Shown: positions 41,224-49,687, counted from the first letter of the stretch. The stretch is 64,000 nucleotides of DNA from CBDIDH01 sp965277595 (GCA_965277595.1 CBDIDH010000002.1:4650001-4714000); one strand, 5' to 3'. Numbers and translations: made by a program. Notes: generated by a model from the letters alone, not told the origin.

Positions 41224-42702
41224 ATGCCGCTCCGAGTCTATAACACGCTGACGCAGACCAAGGAACCGTTTGAGACGGTCAGGCCCGGCAAGGTGGGCAT
41301 GTACGTCTGCGGGCCAACCGTCTATGCGCAGAGCCATATCGGCCACATGGTCGGCCCGGTTATCTTTGATACGATCAAGCGCTACCTGGTCTACCTCGGC
41401 TACGAGGTCACCTGGGTCGTCAACATCACCGATGTCGATGACAAGCTGATCATCCAGGCACAGAAGGACGGAACGACCGTCAAGGAACTCGCCGAGCGGG
41501 TGACTGAAGACTATCTGCACTGTCTCAAGGCGCTCGGGGTCGATGGGATCGACGAGATGCCCAGGGCGACCGAGCACATCGACGATATCCTCGCGATCAC
41601 GGCGGGCCTGATCGAGAAGGGGTTCGCCTACCCGTCGTCGGGCGACGTCTATTTTGACGTGACGAAGGCCCCGGCGTATGGCAAGCTCAGCCACAGAGAC
41701 CCCGAAGACCTGCAAGCCGGAGCCCGGATCGAGCCGTCGGCCGTGAAGCGGCACCCTGGCGACTTCGCGCTCTGGAAGGGGTCGAAACCGGGCGAGCCAA
41801 GCTGGGAAAGTCCCTGGGGGCCAGGCCGGCCGGGCTGGCATATCGAGTGCTCGGCGATGAGCATGAAGCTCCTCGGGCCGCACTTCGACATCCACGGCGG
41901 CGGCCTTGACCTGGTCTTTCCGCACCATGAAAATGAGGTTGTCCAGTCGGAATCGTTCTCGGGCGAGACCTTCGCCACGTACTGGCTGCATAACGGCCTG
42001 CTCACCAAGGACGGCAAGAAGATCTCGAAGTCCGACCCGGGCACCGTCGTCCTCATGGCCGACCTGCTCGATACCCACGATCCCGACACCCTGCGCGCCC
42101 TCTTTCTCGCCAGTCATTACCGAAGGCCGATCGACTACGGTCCGAACCGACTCGACGAGCTGAAACGGGGTTTGCATGCCTTTCACAAGGAATTTGAACG
42201 GTTTGAAAAACTGACCGGCGAGCGGTTCGAGACTCTCGACGCGCCCCAGCGCCGCGACCTTTTTGAACCGGGCGATTCGGCCCTCTTGAAGGAGATCGCC
42301 ACGCATCGCGACGGCTTCCTCGCCGCGATGGATGACGACTTCAACTCCGGCGGAGCGCTCGGCGAACTCTTCGAGATCGTCCACGCGCTCAAGCGGTTCG
42401 GCTCGGGCCTGAAACCGGGCGATTCGGGCGCCTTGCTTGAATATCGCCGGGGCGTGGTCGTTCTCAAGGAGTTGACCCAGATCCTCGGCCTCTTTAACGT
42501 GATCCGCGAGTCGCCCAGGTCCGAAACGACCGACAGCCTGACCCCCGCGCTTCTTGACCTCTTCGTGGAAGTGCGGACGCAGGCGCGCAAGTCCAAGAAC
42601 TTCGCCCTTTCGGACGAGATCCGCAACCGGCTCGGCGCGCTCGGGGTCGTGATGGAAGACCGGCCCGAGGGGACCGTCTGGCGGATCGAGCCGAAGGGGT
42701 AA
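41224..42702 (+). CDS. cysS: Cysteinyl-tRNA synthetase
   Basis: CysS charges tRNA-Cys. At 492 residues it has the class I signatures HIGH at 38-41 ('SHIGHMVG') and KISKS at 266-270, the zinc-binding C29 in 'YVCGPTVY', 'WHIECSAMSM' and 'HGGGLDLVFPHHENE' with further zinc ligands, and a C-terminal DALR and tRNA-binding region. In 'FALWKGSKPGEPSWESPWGPGRPGWHIEC' (in parts) the conserved lid is complete. It is isolated, flanked by repeat elements on both sides. Confidence 0.98.
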   Translation: MPLRVYNTLTQTKEPFETVRPGKVGMYVCGPTVYAQSHIGHMVGPVIFDTIKRYLVYLGYEVTWVVNITDVDDKLIIQAQKDGTTVKELAERVTEDYLHCLKALGVDGIDEMPRATEHIDDILAITAGLIEKGFAYPSSGDVYFDVTKAPAYGKLSHRDPEDLQAGARIEPSAVKRHPGDFALWKGSKPGEPSWESPWGPGRPGWHIECSAMSMKLLGPHFDIHGGGLDLVFPHHENEVVQSESFSGETFATYWLHNGLLTKDGKKISKSDPGTVVLMADLLDTHDPDTLRALFLASHYRRPIDYGPNRLDELKRGLHAFHKEFERFEKLTGERFETLDAPQRRDLFEPGDSALLKEIATHRDGFLAAMDDDFNSGGALGELFEIVHALKRFGSGLKPGDSGALLEYRRGVVVLKELTQILGLFNVIRESPRSETTDSLTPALLDLFVEVRTQARKSKNFALSDEIRNRLGALGVVMEDRPEGTVWRIEPKG

Positions 42703-42732
42703 ATCATTCGCACTTGATGAATGACAAGGTCG

Positions 42733-42834
42733 GGGATTTTGGTGGATGACCGATGACCGATGACCAAGGTCCAATTCCGGGAATTTCTCGGTCATCGGTC
42801 ATCGGTCATCCCATCCAAAGCGAAACAAACTCGC
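42733..42834. repeat. Heptamer hairpin upstream of ruvC
   Basis: Arms GATGACCGATGACCGATGACC (42746-42766) and GGTCATCGGTCATCGGTCATCCC (42789-42811) with loop AAGGTCCAATTCCGGGAATTTCTC. A perfect stem of about 20 bp. Confidence 0.7.
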
Positions 42835-42876
42835 TGTCCACCGGCAAGACGTCCAGGGATGGGGGTCAAGGGCACG

Positions 42877-43431
42877 ATGGCCGTTTCGGAACGTGAGCCC
42901 GAGAAACACGCGGGAATCGTCCGGTTGCCGGGGCGGGTGGTCGGCATCGACCCCGGCCTGACCGTGACCGGCTACGCGGTGATCGACCCCGCGCATCGAG
43001 GACCGTATGTCGTCGAGGCGGGCGTGATTCGAACCAAGGGGGCGAAGGAGTCGATGGGCAGGCGCCTGGAATTGATCCATCAAGGGATCATCGAGGTTCT
43101 CGACGCCTATCCGGCCGAATCGCTGGCATTAGAACAGGTGCATAGCCATCATAAACACCCTCGGACGGCGATTTTGATGTCGCATGCGAGGGGCGTGATC
43201 GTGCTCGCGGCCGAGCAGCGCGGGGTGACCGTTTTCGGGTACGCGGCGGCGCGGATCAAGAAGACCTTGACCGGCAGCGGCGCGGCCCCGAAAGAGCAGA
43301 TGCAGCACGCGATCAAGACCGAGCTTGGCCTCGACCTCTTGCCCGAGCCGCACGACGTCGCCGATGCCTGCGCCGTGGCTCTTTGTCATTTCCAGATCGC
43401 CAGAAACCGGCGGGCCATCGAAGGTTACTAG
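42877..43431 (+). CDS. ruvC: Crossover junction endodeoxyribonuclease RuvC
   Basis: RuvC resolves Holliday junctions. At 184 residues the four acidic residues of the RNase-H-fold active site are present: D25 ('VVGIDPGLTVTGYAV'), E in 'SLALEQVHSHHKHPRT', and the C-terminal 'HDVADACAVALCH' aspartates. I chose ATG 42877 with AAGGG upstream; an ATG at 42859 would add 6 residues. RuvA and RuvB are not here. Its TAG stop overlaps the stop of the convergent LEPR-XLL gene by 3 bp (the palindromic CTAG). Confidence 0.95.
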   Translation: MAVSEREPEKHAGIVRLPGRVVGIDPGLTVTGYAVIDPAHRGPYVVEAGVIRTKGAKESMGRRLELIHQGIIEVLDAYPAESLALEQVHSHHKHPRTAILMSHARGVIVLAAEQRGVTVFGYAAARIKKTLTGSGAAPKEQMQHAIKTELGLDLLPEPHDVADACAVALCHFQIARNRRAIEGY

Positions 43432-44453
43432 TCGTATCGGGTCGTGATTCGGAACGGATTCAGCGACGACCCCGAGCCGTCATCGACCAGCGTGCTCACG
43501 TCGTTGATGATCGTCGCGACGTTCGCGGAGGATGAGCCAAGCGCCCGGAAAAAGGCCGGGGCATCGGCGCTCAGGCGAGCCACGGCCGAGACGTGGCTGG
43601 GGGTCGCCGTCGGGCCGAGAAGAGTGACGATCCTGGTTTGCAGCGTCGCGAGAGTCGGAGCGGTGGGACTGCCATGAGAATACGCCGCGATGACGGCGTC
43701 GCGGATCTGATGATTGATCGCGCTGGGGACCGGGGCGGCGATGGTCTGGTCAATGGCGACGTCGCGATTGAGCGCGGCGGCATCGCTGGAACTGGCGCGC
43801 GAGGCGGTGGAGATCGATCGGATGTCGGCGTTCAGGCGATTCGAATCGGCGAGGCGCTGGACGGCCCAGCCTCGGAAGAAGCCGCGAAGGTGCTGGGTGT
43901 AAAAGACGCCAGGGTCGGGAATTCCGCCATAACCGGCGGGGACCTTGTGGCGGTCAACCCGGACGATCGCCACGCCGACGTTGAACCCCTGATATTGGTC
44001 GGACGTGACCCCCGCCGAGGCGGCCACGGATTGCATGTCGGCAATGGTCTTGTCAATCAAGGTCTGGGGGACATTCAAACCGTTCAGGTCGCCTTCGAGA
44101 TGCGTCTTTTCCTCGGCCCACGATTGATCGCTCAACGACCCATAAAGCGGCGCCCGGTCGATCTCGACGGTGACCGCAAGCGCTTTCGAGGCGGCGACTT
44201 GGGGCGGAAGCGTCGTGGTCGAGGCGTCCTCGGAGATGGCCCGAGCGTCATCGCGGAGGGCGAGGTATTGCGCGGGGGTCGCCTGAGACTGAAGCTCGAT
44301 CGCCTGGACCTCGCGCACGAACTGGTCGTATTCGTGATGCGCGTTATACGCCAGGGTATTGTAATAATTCGAGGTCGTGGTCAAGAGCCGGCGGTCTTCA
44401 AGCCGCTCGACCGTGACAGGCCGACGTTGCGAAGAGTGTCTCGGAGTCGCCAT
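43428..44453 (-). CDS. LEPR-XLL-type exported protein
   Basis: A 341-residue protein that begins 'MATPRHSSQRRPVTVERLEDRRLL', so LEDRRLL at 18-24 is the planctomycete LEPR-XLL motif. The rest is helix-rich and low in motifs ('AYNAHHEYDQFVREVQAIELQSQATPAQYLALRDDARA' in parts). The same helical style, with 'DDARAISEDASTTTLPPQ', suggests a stalk or surface domain, not an enzyme. I chose ATG 44453 because AAGGAAT lies just upstream and the motif normally starts near the N terminus. The upstream region holds the palindrome array at 44911-45308, which may include its promoter. The 3' end overlaps ruvC by 4 bp. Confidence 0.75.
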   Translation of the reverse strand: MATPRHSSQRRPVTVERLEDRRLLTTTSNYYNTLAYNAHHEYDQFVREVQAIELQSQATPAQYLALRDDARAISEDASTTTLPPQVAASKALAVTVEIDRAPLYGSLSDQSWAEEKTHLEGDLNGLNVPQTLIDKTIADMQSVAASAGVTSDQYQGFNVGVAIVRVDRHKVPAGYGGIPDPGVFYTQHLRGFFRGWAVQRLADSNRLNADIRSISTASRASSSDAAALNRDVAIDQTIAAPVPSAINHQIRDAVIAAYSHGSPTAPTLATLQTRIVTLLGPTATPSHVSAVARLSADAPAFFRALGSSSANVATIINDVSTLVDDGSGSSLNPFRITTRYD

Positions 44454-44910
44454 CGTGGGGATTCCTTTCCTTTGTCTCCAGGGATCATCGATCCGCGAGG
44501 CCATTTTCGTCCTTGAAAAATGGCGAGATTCCTGAGAGACCCGGCAACGACTTGCTCGATCCGAATCGTGGAACCTGGCCGGAGCGTCCTGGTCTCGGTC
44601 TTTCTTCCGCGAATTCCAGGCAAGAGACGCCCGCAACCTGTCTTGATTCGTCCTGGCTTTGTCCTGGGTTCGTTTTCCGCGAGCGGTTTCTCGATCGGCG
44701 CGACGAACTGGCGGCGGGATCGGCGGATTTTTTGGCTTTGTTCAACGCCCGAGGGATCGTCGGAGGCGTTCAATCGTTGGCTTCGTTTCGTCCAAATGGC
44801 CTCTCGACAAGGCCCGGAGCGAATGCCGCGATCGGTCGATTTGCTCGGGGCCAGATGGCGGGAATCGAACTGTATGGCGCGATTCGTCCTGGCTTCGCTT
44901 GGTCCATACG
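44454..44910. other. Spacer upstream of LEPR-XLL gene
   Basis: About 450 bp with no convincing gene. It holds the phrases GATTCGTCCTGGCTT and CTTGATTCGTCCTGGCTTTG, which resemble spacer text in the adjoining palindrome array, so it may be a decayed extension of it. Also contains possible promoter sequence for the minus-strand gene. Confidence 0.35.
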
Positions 44911-45308
44911 GGGTGTCGCGCGGCGCGACGGGGTGTCGCGCGGCGCGACGATTTTGGCTTCGCTTGGTCCATACGGGGTGTCGCGCGGCGCGACGGTTTT
45001 GGGTTTGATTGGTCCATACGGGGTGTCGCGCGGCGCGACGGGGTGTCGCGCGGCGCGACGATTTTGGCTTCGCTTGGTCCATACGGGGTGTCGCGCGGCG
45101 CGACGGTTTTGGGTTTGATTGGTCCATACGGGGTGTCGCGCGGCGCGACGGGGTGTCGCGCGGCGCGACGGTTTTGGGTTCGTTCGGTTGATTCAACGTG
45201 TCGCGCGGCGCGACGGTTTTGGGTTCGTTCGGTTGATTCAACGTGTCGCGCGGCGCGACGGTTTTGAATTCGTTCGGTCGATACGGGGTGTCGCGCGGCG
45301 CGACGGTT
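44911..45308. repeat. Array of eleven GTGTCGCGCGGCGCGACG palindromes
   Basis: A tandem array of the near-perfect palindrome TGTCGCGCGGCGCGACG, starting at 44914, 44934, 44979, 45024, 45044, 45089, 45134, 45154, 45199, 45244 and 45289. Start-to-start distances are 20, 45, 45, 20, 45, 45, 20, 45, 45, 45: a 110-bp unit (20+45+45) given twice, then again with an extra 45. The 27-28 bp spacers are near-identical (TTTTGGSTTYGCTTGGTCCATACGG and a CGTTCGGTTGATTCAAC variant), unlike CRISPR spacers. It lies in a gene-poor spacer between two minus-strand genes. Confidence 0.9.
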
Positions 45309-45458
45309 TTGGGTTCGTTTCGCAATCGGAGCATCACGCATCTCGTTTTCCAAGACAGCGTTAACGCGGACATTCCGCGCGGAGCGGACAGGCTCCGCCG
45401 TTATCCTTATCATCGTGGGTAAGGGCGGGACGGGATCGGGAATCGGGGCGGGCGGAAT

Positions 45459-45824
45459 TCAGCGGGGATCGGGCATCGAGGCTTTGCGGCGCTCCTGTTC
45501 GACCCACTGATCGTAGCCGGGGGCGTGAGGATCGGGGGCGAGGGGTATCCAGGGACGCCACATCGCGCGGCGATACGTCTTGACCAGAAGCGCGTAGTAG
45601 TCGGCGTTCCGGGTTCCGTAGACCGCCTCGATGGTCCGCGCTGCCGCGGGATTGCCGCGAGCCCTGGCGGCACCTTCGCGCCAGGCGCGTTCCTGGATGC
45701 CGTAGAACCGTGCGCGCTGGTAATCGATGCAGGATCGTATCCCCAGGGTTCCACACCAGAGGAGCAAGGCCACCACGCCCACGGCCAGCATGAGCGCGCG
45801 GACACGGATGCGCGGCGGTTGCAT
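45459..45824 (-). CDS. Small protein with N-terminal membrane helix
   Basis: A 121-residue protein. Residues 10-27 ('LMLAVGVVALLLWCGTLG') form one membrane segment after a basic start 'MQPPRIRVRA', so the rest would be outside. The external part has 'DYQRARFYGIQERAWREGAARARG' (in parts), 'TYRRAMWRPWIPLAPDPHAPGYDQW'. This 'RIRVRALMLAVGVVALLLW' start is common on small planctomycete membrane proteins that I know only as hypothetical. ATG 45824 is preferred to GTG 45839 because GGGAG stands 9 bp before it. Function unknown. Confidence 0.65.
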   Translation of the reverse strand: MQPPRIRVRALMLAVGVVALLLWCGTLGIRSCIDYQRARFYGIQERAWREGAARARGNPAAARTIEAVYGTRNADYYALLVKTYRRAMWRPWIPLAPDPHAPGYDQWVEQERRKASMPDPR

Positions 45825-45921
45825 TAGGATTTCTCCCACGAGGAAACCAGAAAGGAAAAGACAGGGGAAAGGGCCGATGACCGAAAAATTCCCTGATTGA
45901 CTCCTCGATCAGTTGGTCATT

Positions 45922-46304
45922 AGGGTTGTTGCGTCATACAACAAGGTCGTACCTCCCCGGCGAATCCGGCCTGGGTTCAGGCCGCCGCGTCGTCGGTCAT
46001 CAAGGGAACGGTCTTGATCCTCCGGTTGACGAGTTCGGCGACCACCCGGATCACCCGGGGATGAGCCGATCGATCGATTTCCTCGGTAAACCCGCCGAAG
46101 CACGGTATACCGTCTCAGTTGGGCAATCGCATCTTCGACCACGATCCGATACCGAGCGATGAACCGGTTGGCCATCGTCTTGGTGCTTAGTTCTTGAAAG
46201 ACCGCCGGCCGTCTCTGAAGCGTCTCGTGGCGAATCATGGTAGCTCCCTTTGCTCCGCCCAGGTTACCATCGGAACGGAGCGAGGGCTATTGCGCATGAA
46301 CTCT
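45922..46304 (-). mobile_element. Internally deleted IS5-like insertion sequence remnant
   Basis: A 383-bp fragment. The left end AGGGTTGTTGCG and right end GGCTATTGCGCATGAACTCT match the ends of the family C MITEs (AGGGTTTTTGCG and CTATTCCGCAACAACCCT). It sits beside GGTCATT, as the MITEs do. Inside is a frameshifted C-terminal piece of a DDE transposase (45977-46238). Confidence 0.75.
45977..46238 (-). pseudogene. IS5-like transposase C-terminal remnant, frameshifted
   Basis: On the minus strand 'MIRHETLQRRPAVFQELSTK' leads into 'RYRIVVEDAIAQLRRYTVLRRVYRG', a pattern of DDE_Tnp_4/IS5-type transposase C termini, and after a frame change near 46070 continues as 'DRSAHPRVIRVVAELVNRRIKTVPL' to a TGA at 45977. 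The N-terminal DDE core is absent and a frameshift is present, so the product cannot be functional. It is a relic of the element that may have mobilised family C MITEs. Confidence 0.78.
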
Positions 46305-46312
46305 AATGGCCA

Positions 46313-46380
46313 AACTGGCGGAATTTTTCGCTCATCAGTCTTCGGTCATTGGAACTTTGCAATCCTCCCGAGGTTCCCGG
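46313..46380. repeat. Family B-like fragment
   Basis: AACTGGCGGAATTTTTCG loop, a short TCATCAGTCTTCGGTCATTGG arm and the end GGAACTTTGCAATCCTCC, as at 40335-40447, but lacking the left end. Confidence 0.5.
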
Positions 46381-46419
46381 GCCGATCCAGCAGGTCTTTT
46401 TGAGCGGAGGTTCGCGACG

Positions 46420-46968
46420 TTGAAGATCTACACGAAGACCGGCGATGACGGCACGACCGGCCTGATCGGCAACCGAAGAGTGCGCAAGGACGACCTCAGG
46501 ATTGACGCCTATGGCACGATCGACGAGCTGAACGCCGTTCTCGGAATCGCCCGATCGTGCGCGGTCGACCCGGAGATTGATGGGTTTCTCGGGGCGACCC
46601 AGGATGAGCTGTTCGCGGTTGGCTCGGCCCTGGCCGACCCCGACCCGAACGGCCCCTTTCACGCGGCGATCACCGCCGAGCACTCCAGCAGGATCGAACG
46701 ACAGATTGACGTGCTGGAAACCGAACTCCCTCGCCTGACGCGATTTATCCTTCCCGGCGGCCATCCCGCGGCGGCTCAGCTTCATCTTGCCAGAACCGTT
46801 TGCCGACGGGCCGAACGTCTGGTCGTCAGGCTCGCCCATGAGCCCGGCGAAGACGTGCCGGAACCTCTCCTGGTTTACCTGAACCGCCTGAGCGATGCCC
46901 TTTTCGTGGTCGCTCGCGCCGTGAACCTTCGCGGCGGGGCGGGGGATGTGCCCTGGCGCGGGCTCTGA
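46420..46968 (+). CDS. Cob(I)alamin adenosyltransferase (PduO/ATR type)
   Basis: A 182-residue ATP:cob(I)alamin adenosyltransferase that makes adenosylcobalamin. The start 'MKIYTKTGDDGTTGLIG' is the ATP-binding loop, followed by 'RIDAYGTIDELNAVLGIAR', 'LFAVGSALADP', 'FILPGGHPAAAQLHLARTVCRRAERLV' and 'YLNRLSDALFVVARAVN', the standard PduO sequence. TTG 46420 is the start because GCGGAGG lies 9 bp upstream; upstream in-frame codons come from a repeat. With cobT at 23.6 kb it shows a cobalamin salvage or synthesis capacity. Confidence 0.93.
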   Translation: MKIYTKTGDDGTTGLIGNRRVRKDDLRIDAYGTIDELNAVLGIARSCAVDPEIDGFLGATQDELFAVGSALADPDPNGPFHAAITAEHSSRIERQIDVLETELPRLTRFILPGGHPAAAQLHLARTVCRRAERLVVRLAHEPGEDVPEPLLVYLNRLSDALFVVARAVNLRGGAGDVPWRGL

Positions 46969-47069
46969 ATGCTTGCGTCGGGAGGGAGGCGACGGCTACG
47001 CTGGATTCGGCCCCAAAGAGTCGTCAGCATCTCTCGATCGAAGACCCCTCCATACAAAGGTTTACCCCG

Positions 47070-48353
47070 ATGACGCGGATCGACCGGCGAACCTTCCTCG
47101 GCGCGATGGGATTCCTGGCGGTCTCGACCCGCGCGACGCCTGCCAAAGATTCCGCGAATGACCGCGTCCGCGTCGGACTGATCGGTCTCCGCTCGCGAGG
47201 GACCGAGCTGGCGCAGCTCTTCGCCGCGAACAAGGGGGCCGAGATCGTCGCTGTCTGCGACATCGACGACGCCAACTTCGCCAAGCCAATCAAGGCCATC
47301 GAGGCCGCGGGCGGCAAGACTCCGCGGACCGAGAAGGATTTCCGCAAGCTCCTTGACGACAAGGAGATCGATGCCGTTGTCAACGCCACGCCCGACCACT
47401 GGCACGCCCTGATCGCTGTTCTCGCCTGCCGGGCGGGCAAGGACGTTTACACGGAAAAACCCGCGAGCCACAACGTCGTCGAAGGCCGTCGCATGGTCGA
47501 GGCCGCGCGGAAGTACGGCCGGGTCGTTCAGGTCGGCACCCAGCGGCGGAGCATGGAGCACGTCAAGAACGCCGTTGACTATCTGAGGTCGGACGGCATC
47601 GGCGATATCGGAATGGCCCGCGCCTGGATTCACCAGCAGCGCAAGCCGATCGGTCACGGTCAGCCCGGCCCGGTTCCCGAGGGCGTCGACTACGCGATGT
47701 GGCAAGGCCCCGCCCCCGATCGCCCCTTTTACCCGAACCGGTTCCATTACAACTGGCACTGGTTCTGGAACTGGGGGACCGGCGAACTGGGCAACAATGG
47801 AATCCACGGCCTTGACGTCGCCCGCTGGGGCCTTGGCGTCGATGCGCCCCTGGCGATCGTCTCGGGTGGCGGAAAGTATGTCTTCGACGACGACCAGGAA
47901 GTTCCCGATACCCAGACGGTAACCTACGAATTTCCCAAAGCTTGCATCGCCTGGGAACACCGGATGTGGTCCAAGCACGGCACCGAGGGACGCGGCTTCG
48001 GCATCGCCTTTTACGGGTCGAAGGGCACCCTGATCGTCGACGAGAAAGGATGGAAGGTCGAGGACCCCGACGGCGGGACGCCCGAGAAGGCGATTGGCGA
48101 AAAGGCGACGGACGGCGTTGCCGCGCACGTTCAAAACTTCCTCGACTGCATCGCCTCGCGCAAGAACCCCAACGCCGATATCGAGATCGGGCACCAGAGC
48201 ACTCGCCTCTGCCATCTCGGCAATATCGCGTTTCGAACAGGTCGACGCCTGAACTTCGACGCCTCTCGCGAAGCCTTCAAAAACGCCCCCGAGGCCGACG
48301 CCCTGCTTTCTCGCGAGTACGGCCCTCGGTTCGAAATGCCTTCGCGGGTTTGA
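47070..48353 (+). CDS. Tat-exported Gfo/Idh/MocA-family oxidoreductase
   Basis: A 427-residue oxidoreductase with a twin-arginine-like signal 'DRRTFLGAMGFLAVST' (residues 5-20). The Rossmann part has 'VRVGLIGLRSRG', 'AEIVAVCDID' and 'NATPDHWHALIAVLACRAGKDVYTEKP', the EKP lysine in the catalytic motif, and 'GRVVQVGTQRRS'. The C-terminal half has 'NWGTGELGNNGIHGLDVARWGLG' and 'HRMWSKHGTEGRGFGIAFYGSKGTLIVD', a form abundant in planctomycetes. Substrates are probably sugars or sugar derivatives in the periplasm, but this is not determined. Confidence 0.9.
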   Translation: MTRIDRRTFLGAMGFLAVSTRATPAKDSANDRVRVGLIGLRSRGTELAQLFAANKGAEIVAVCDIDDANFAKPIKAIEAAGGKTPRTEKDFRKLLDDKEIDAVVNATPDHWHALIAVLACRAGKDVYTEKPASHNVVEGRRMVEAARKYGRVVQVGTQRRSMEHVKNAVDYLRSDGIGDIGMARAWIHQQRKPIGHGQPGPVPEGVDYAMWQGPAPDRPFYPNRFHYNWHWFWNWGTGELGNNGIHGLDVARWGLGVDAPLAIVSGGGKYVFDDDQEVPDTQTVTYEFPKACIAWEHRMWSKHGTEGRGFGIAFYGSKGTLIVDEKGWKVEDPDGGTPEKAIGEKATDGVAAHVQNFLDCIASRKNPNADIEIGHQSTRLCHLGNIAFRTGRRLNFDASREAFKNAPEADALLSREYGPRFEMPSRV

Positions 48354-48377
48354 ACCTACGTCATGTCTTTTCGTTTC

Positions 48378-48426
48378 AGGCGAGGCGACTCCCGGGTTCC
48401 TGAAAGCCTCGGATGTCGCCTCGTCT
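48378..48426. terminator. Terminator-like hairpin after the oxidoreductase gene
   Basis: Arms AGGCGAGGCGAC (48378-48389) and GTCGCCTCGTCT (48415-48426), a 12-bp stem with one mismatch, 24 bp after the stop. No strong T tract follows. Confidence 0.45.
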
Positions 48427-48859
48427 CGTCATTCCATTCAGAAAAATGGGAAAATCATGAACAGTTTCGCCGTCAGCTTCGATGCTAGTCAGTGAGCCCA
48501 ACGCATTCTGGTGGAACGCTCCAGAATTTCCGCCGCGTCGGTTGTCTCAAAATCGTCTTGCCCGTTAAGCGTCCTCCGACACCCTCTTGATTCCACCTCT
48601 CGCCACGACCAAACTGATGGATGGTTGCATGGTAGCGTGCTATTATGGGGTATGAGGAATTGATCTCGATGGATGTCTGATTTTGCGATAGAAGGCCATT
48701 CTCAACGCAGAGGGTGGATCTCGCGTTCTAAGTTAAGGATGGGGGGTTGACGATTCCGAGGTAGGGACCGCGTGCGGGGGTGGGGTTGCGACGGGGGGTC
48801 AAGGGTGATGAGCGACCGGGCAGAATGGAGTGTGGGTCTTCCCAGGGAGGCGTGACGGG
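48427..48859. other. AT-richer spacer without recognisable gene
   Basis: About 430 bp notably less GC-rich than its surroundings (for example around 48590-48700). I saw no start-to-stop gene, repeat unit or tRNA. A GGGAGG site near 48845 belongs to the next gene. Confidence 0.4.
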
Positions 48860-49687
48860 GTGAACGGCAAGGGTCCTCGGAAAAAGCGACGGTCGTATCG
48901 CCCGACAGTCGAGGCGCTCGAAGCGCTTCGGATGTTGAGCAGCGTCGCGCAGGTCTTGCCCGAGGTCACCGTCGAACGCGACCTGCTTGCCGGTCGGCTC
49001 GCGGTTCCCCCCGTGGAGCCGCCCACGGGCTCTGAACTTGCCTGGGATGAGGCGCTGACGCAGGCGAACCTGGCCGATTACTTCGGCCGGTCGGCGACCG
49101 TCGCGACGCCAACGCAAACTCAGCCTCAAACGGTCGTCAACACCCTCCCCGATGCCAGGGACGTGGCTTCGGGGCACGCGCAGTTAAACCGGTATCTGAG
49201 CCGGGCCTGGTTCCGCGCGGGGATTGCTCCGCAGGCGCATGATGATGCCTCGCAAGCGGTTTACGTCGCGCTGCTCCAGAATCTCGGCCGGACCCGGTTT
49301 GATGGGCTTCTCGGGGAAATCGGCCGGTATGGAATCCGCGACGTCCTGAGCCGAGAGACGGCGGACGGCCCCGATTTCTTCCGGGCGATCGACACTGTCA
49401 AGAAGCGATTTCAGCGTGAGCGGACGTTCCAGCCGATCGACGCGGTCGACGTCGCTTCGGTCTCGCCCGGCGAGGACGCGCTGAGCCTCTGGCGCGGAGC
49501 GCTTCAGGAGGCGATTGACCAGTCGTTGACCCCGCGCGAGGCCGCCCTCATCCGCGCGACGCTCAAGGGCGAGACCCCGGCCGAGATCGCCTCGCAATGG
49601 GGAGTTGCCCCCAAGACCGTCAGCAACGAGAAGACCCGCGTCATCCAGAAGCTTCGCGAGGCGATGGTCGCCGACCTGATTGACTGA
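48860..49687 (+). CDS. Sigma-70-like transcription factor with LEPR-like N-terminal tag
   Basis: A 275-residue protein. The N terminus 'KKRRSYRPTVEALEALRMLSS' resembles the LEPR-XLL region of exported planctomycete proteins (LEALRMLS at 18-25). Residues about 95-150 look like a sigma region 2 ('LNRYLSRAWFRAGIAPQAHDDASQAVYVALLQN'), and residues 213-262 a region 4 helix-turn-helix ('LTPREAALIRATLKGETPAEIASQWGVAPKTVSNEKTRVIQKLRE', read in parts). It therefore looks like an ECF-type sigma factor or a related regulator. I chose GTG 48860 because GGGAGG stands 9 bp upstream. No anti-sigma gene is adjacent. Confidence 0.7.
   Translation: MNGKGPRKKRRSYRPTVEALEALRMLSSVAQVLPEVTVERDLLAGRLAVPPVEPPTGSELAWDEALTQANLADYFGRSATVATPTQTQPQTVVNTLPDARDVASGHAQLNRYLSRAWFRAGIAPQAHDDASQAVYVALLQNLGRTRFDGLLGEIGRYGIRDVLSRETADGPDFFRAIDTVKKRFQRERTFQPIDAVDVASVSPGEDALSLWRGALQEAIDQSLTPREAALIRATLKGETPAEIASQWGVAPKTVSNEKTRVIQKLREAMVADLID

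Noticed and set aside
44911..45308. Possible CRISPR array
   Set aside because: Spacers are near-identical instead of unique, spacing alternates between 20 and 45 bp, and no cas gene is in the window.
44381..45413. Several long frames on both strands across the palindrome array (repeating VAPRDTP / GVARRDG text)
   Set aside because: 20-bp and 45-bp distances shift the frame by 2 within each 110-bp unit, so the repeated peptide cannot be kept in one frame; both strands and several frames are equally open.
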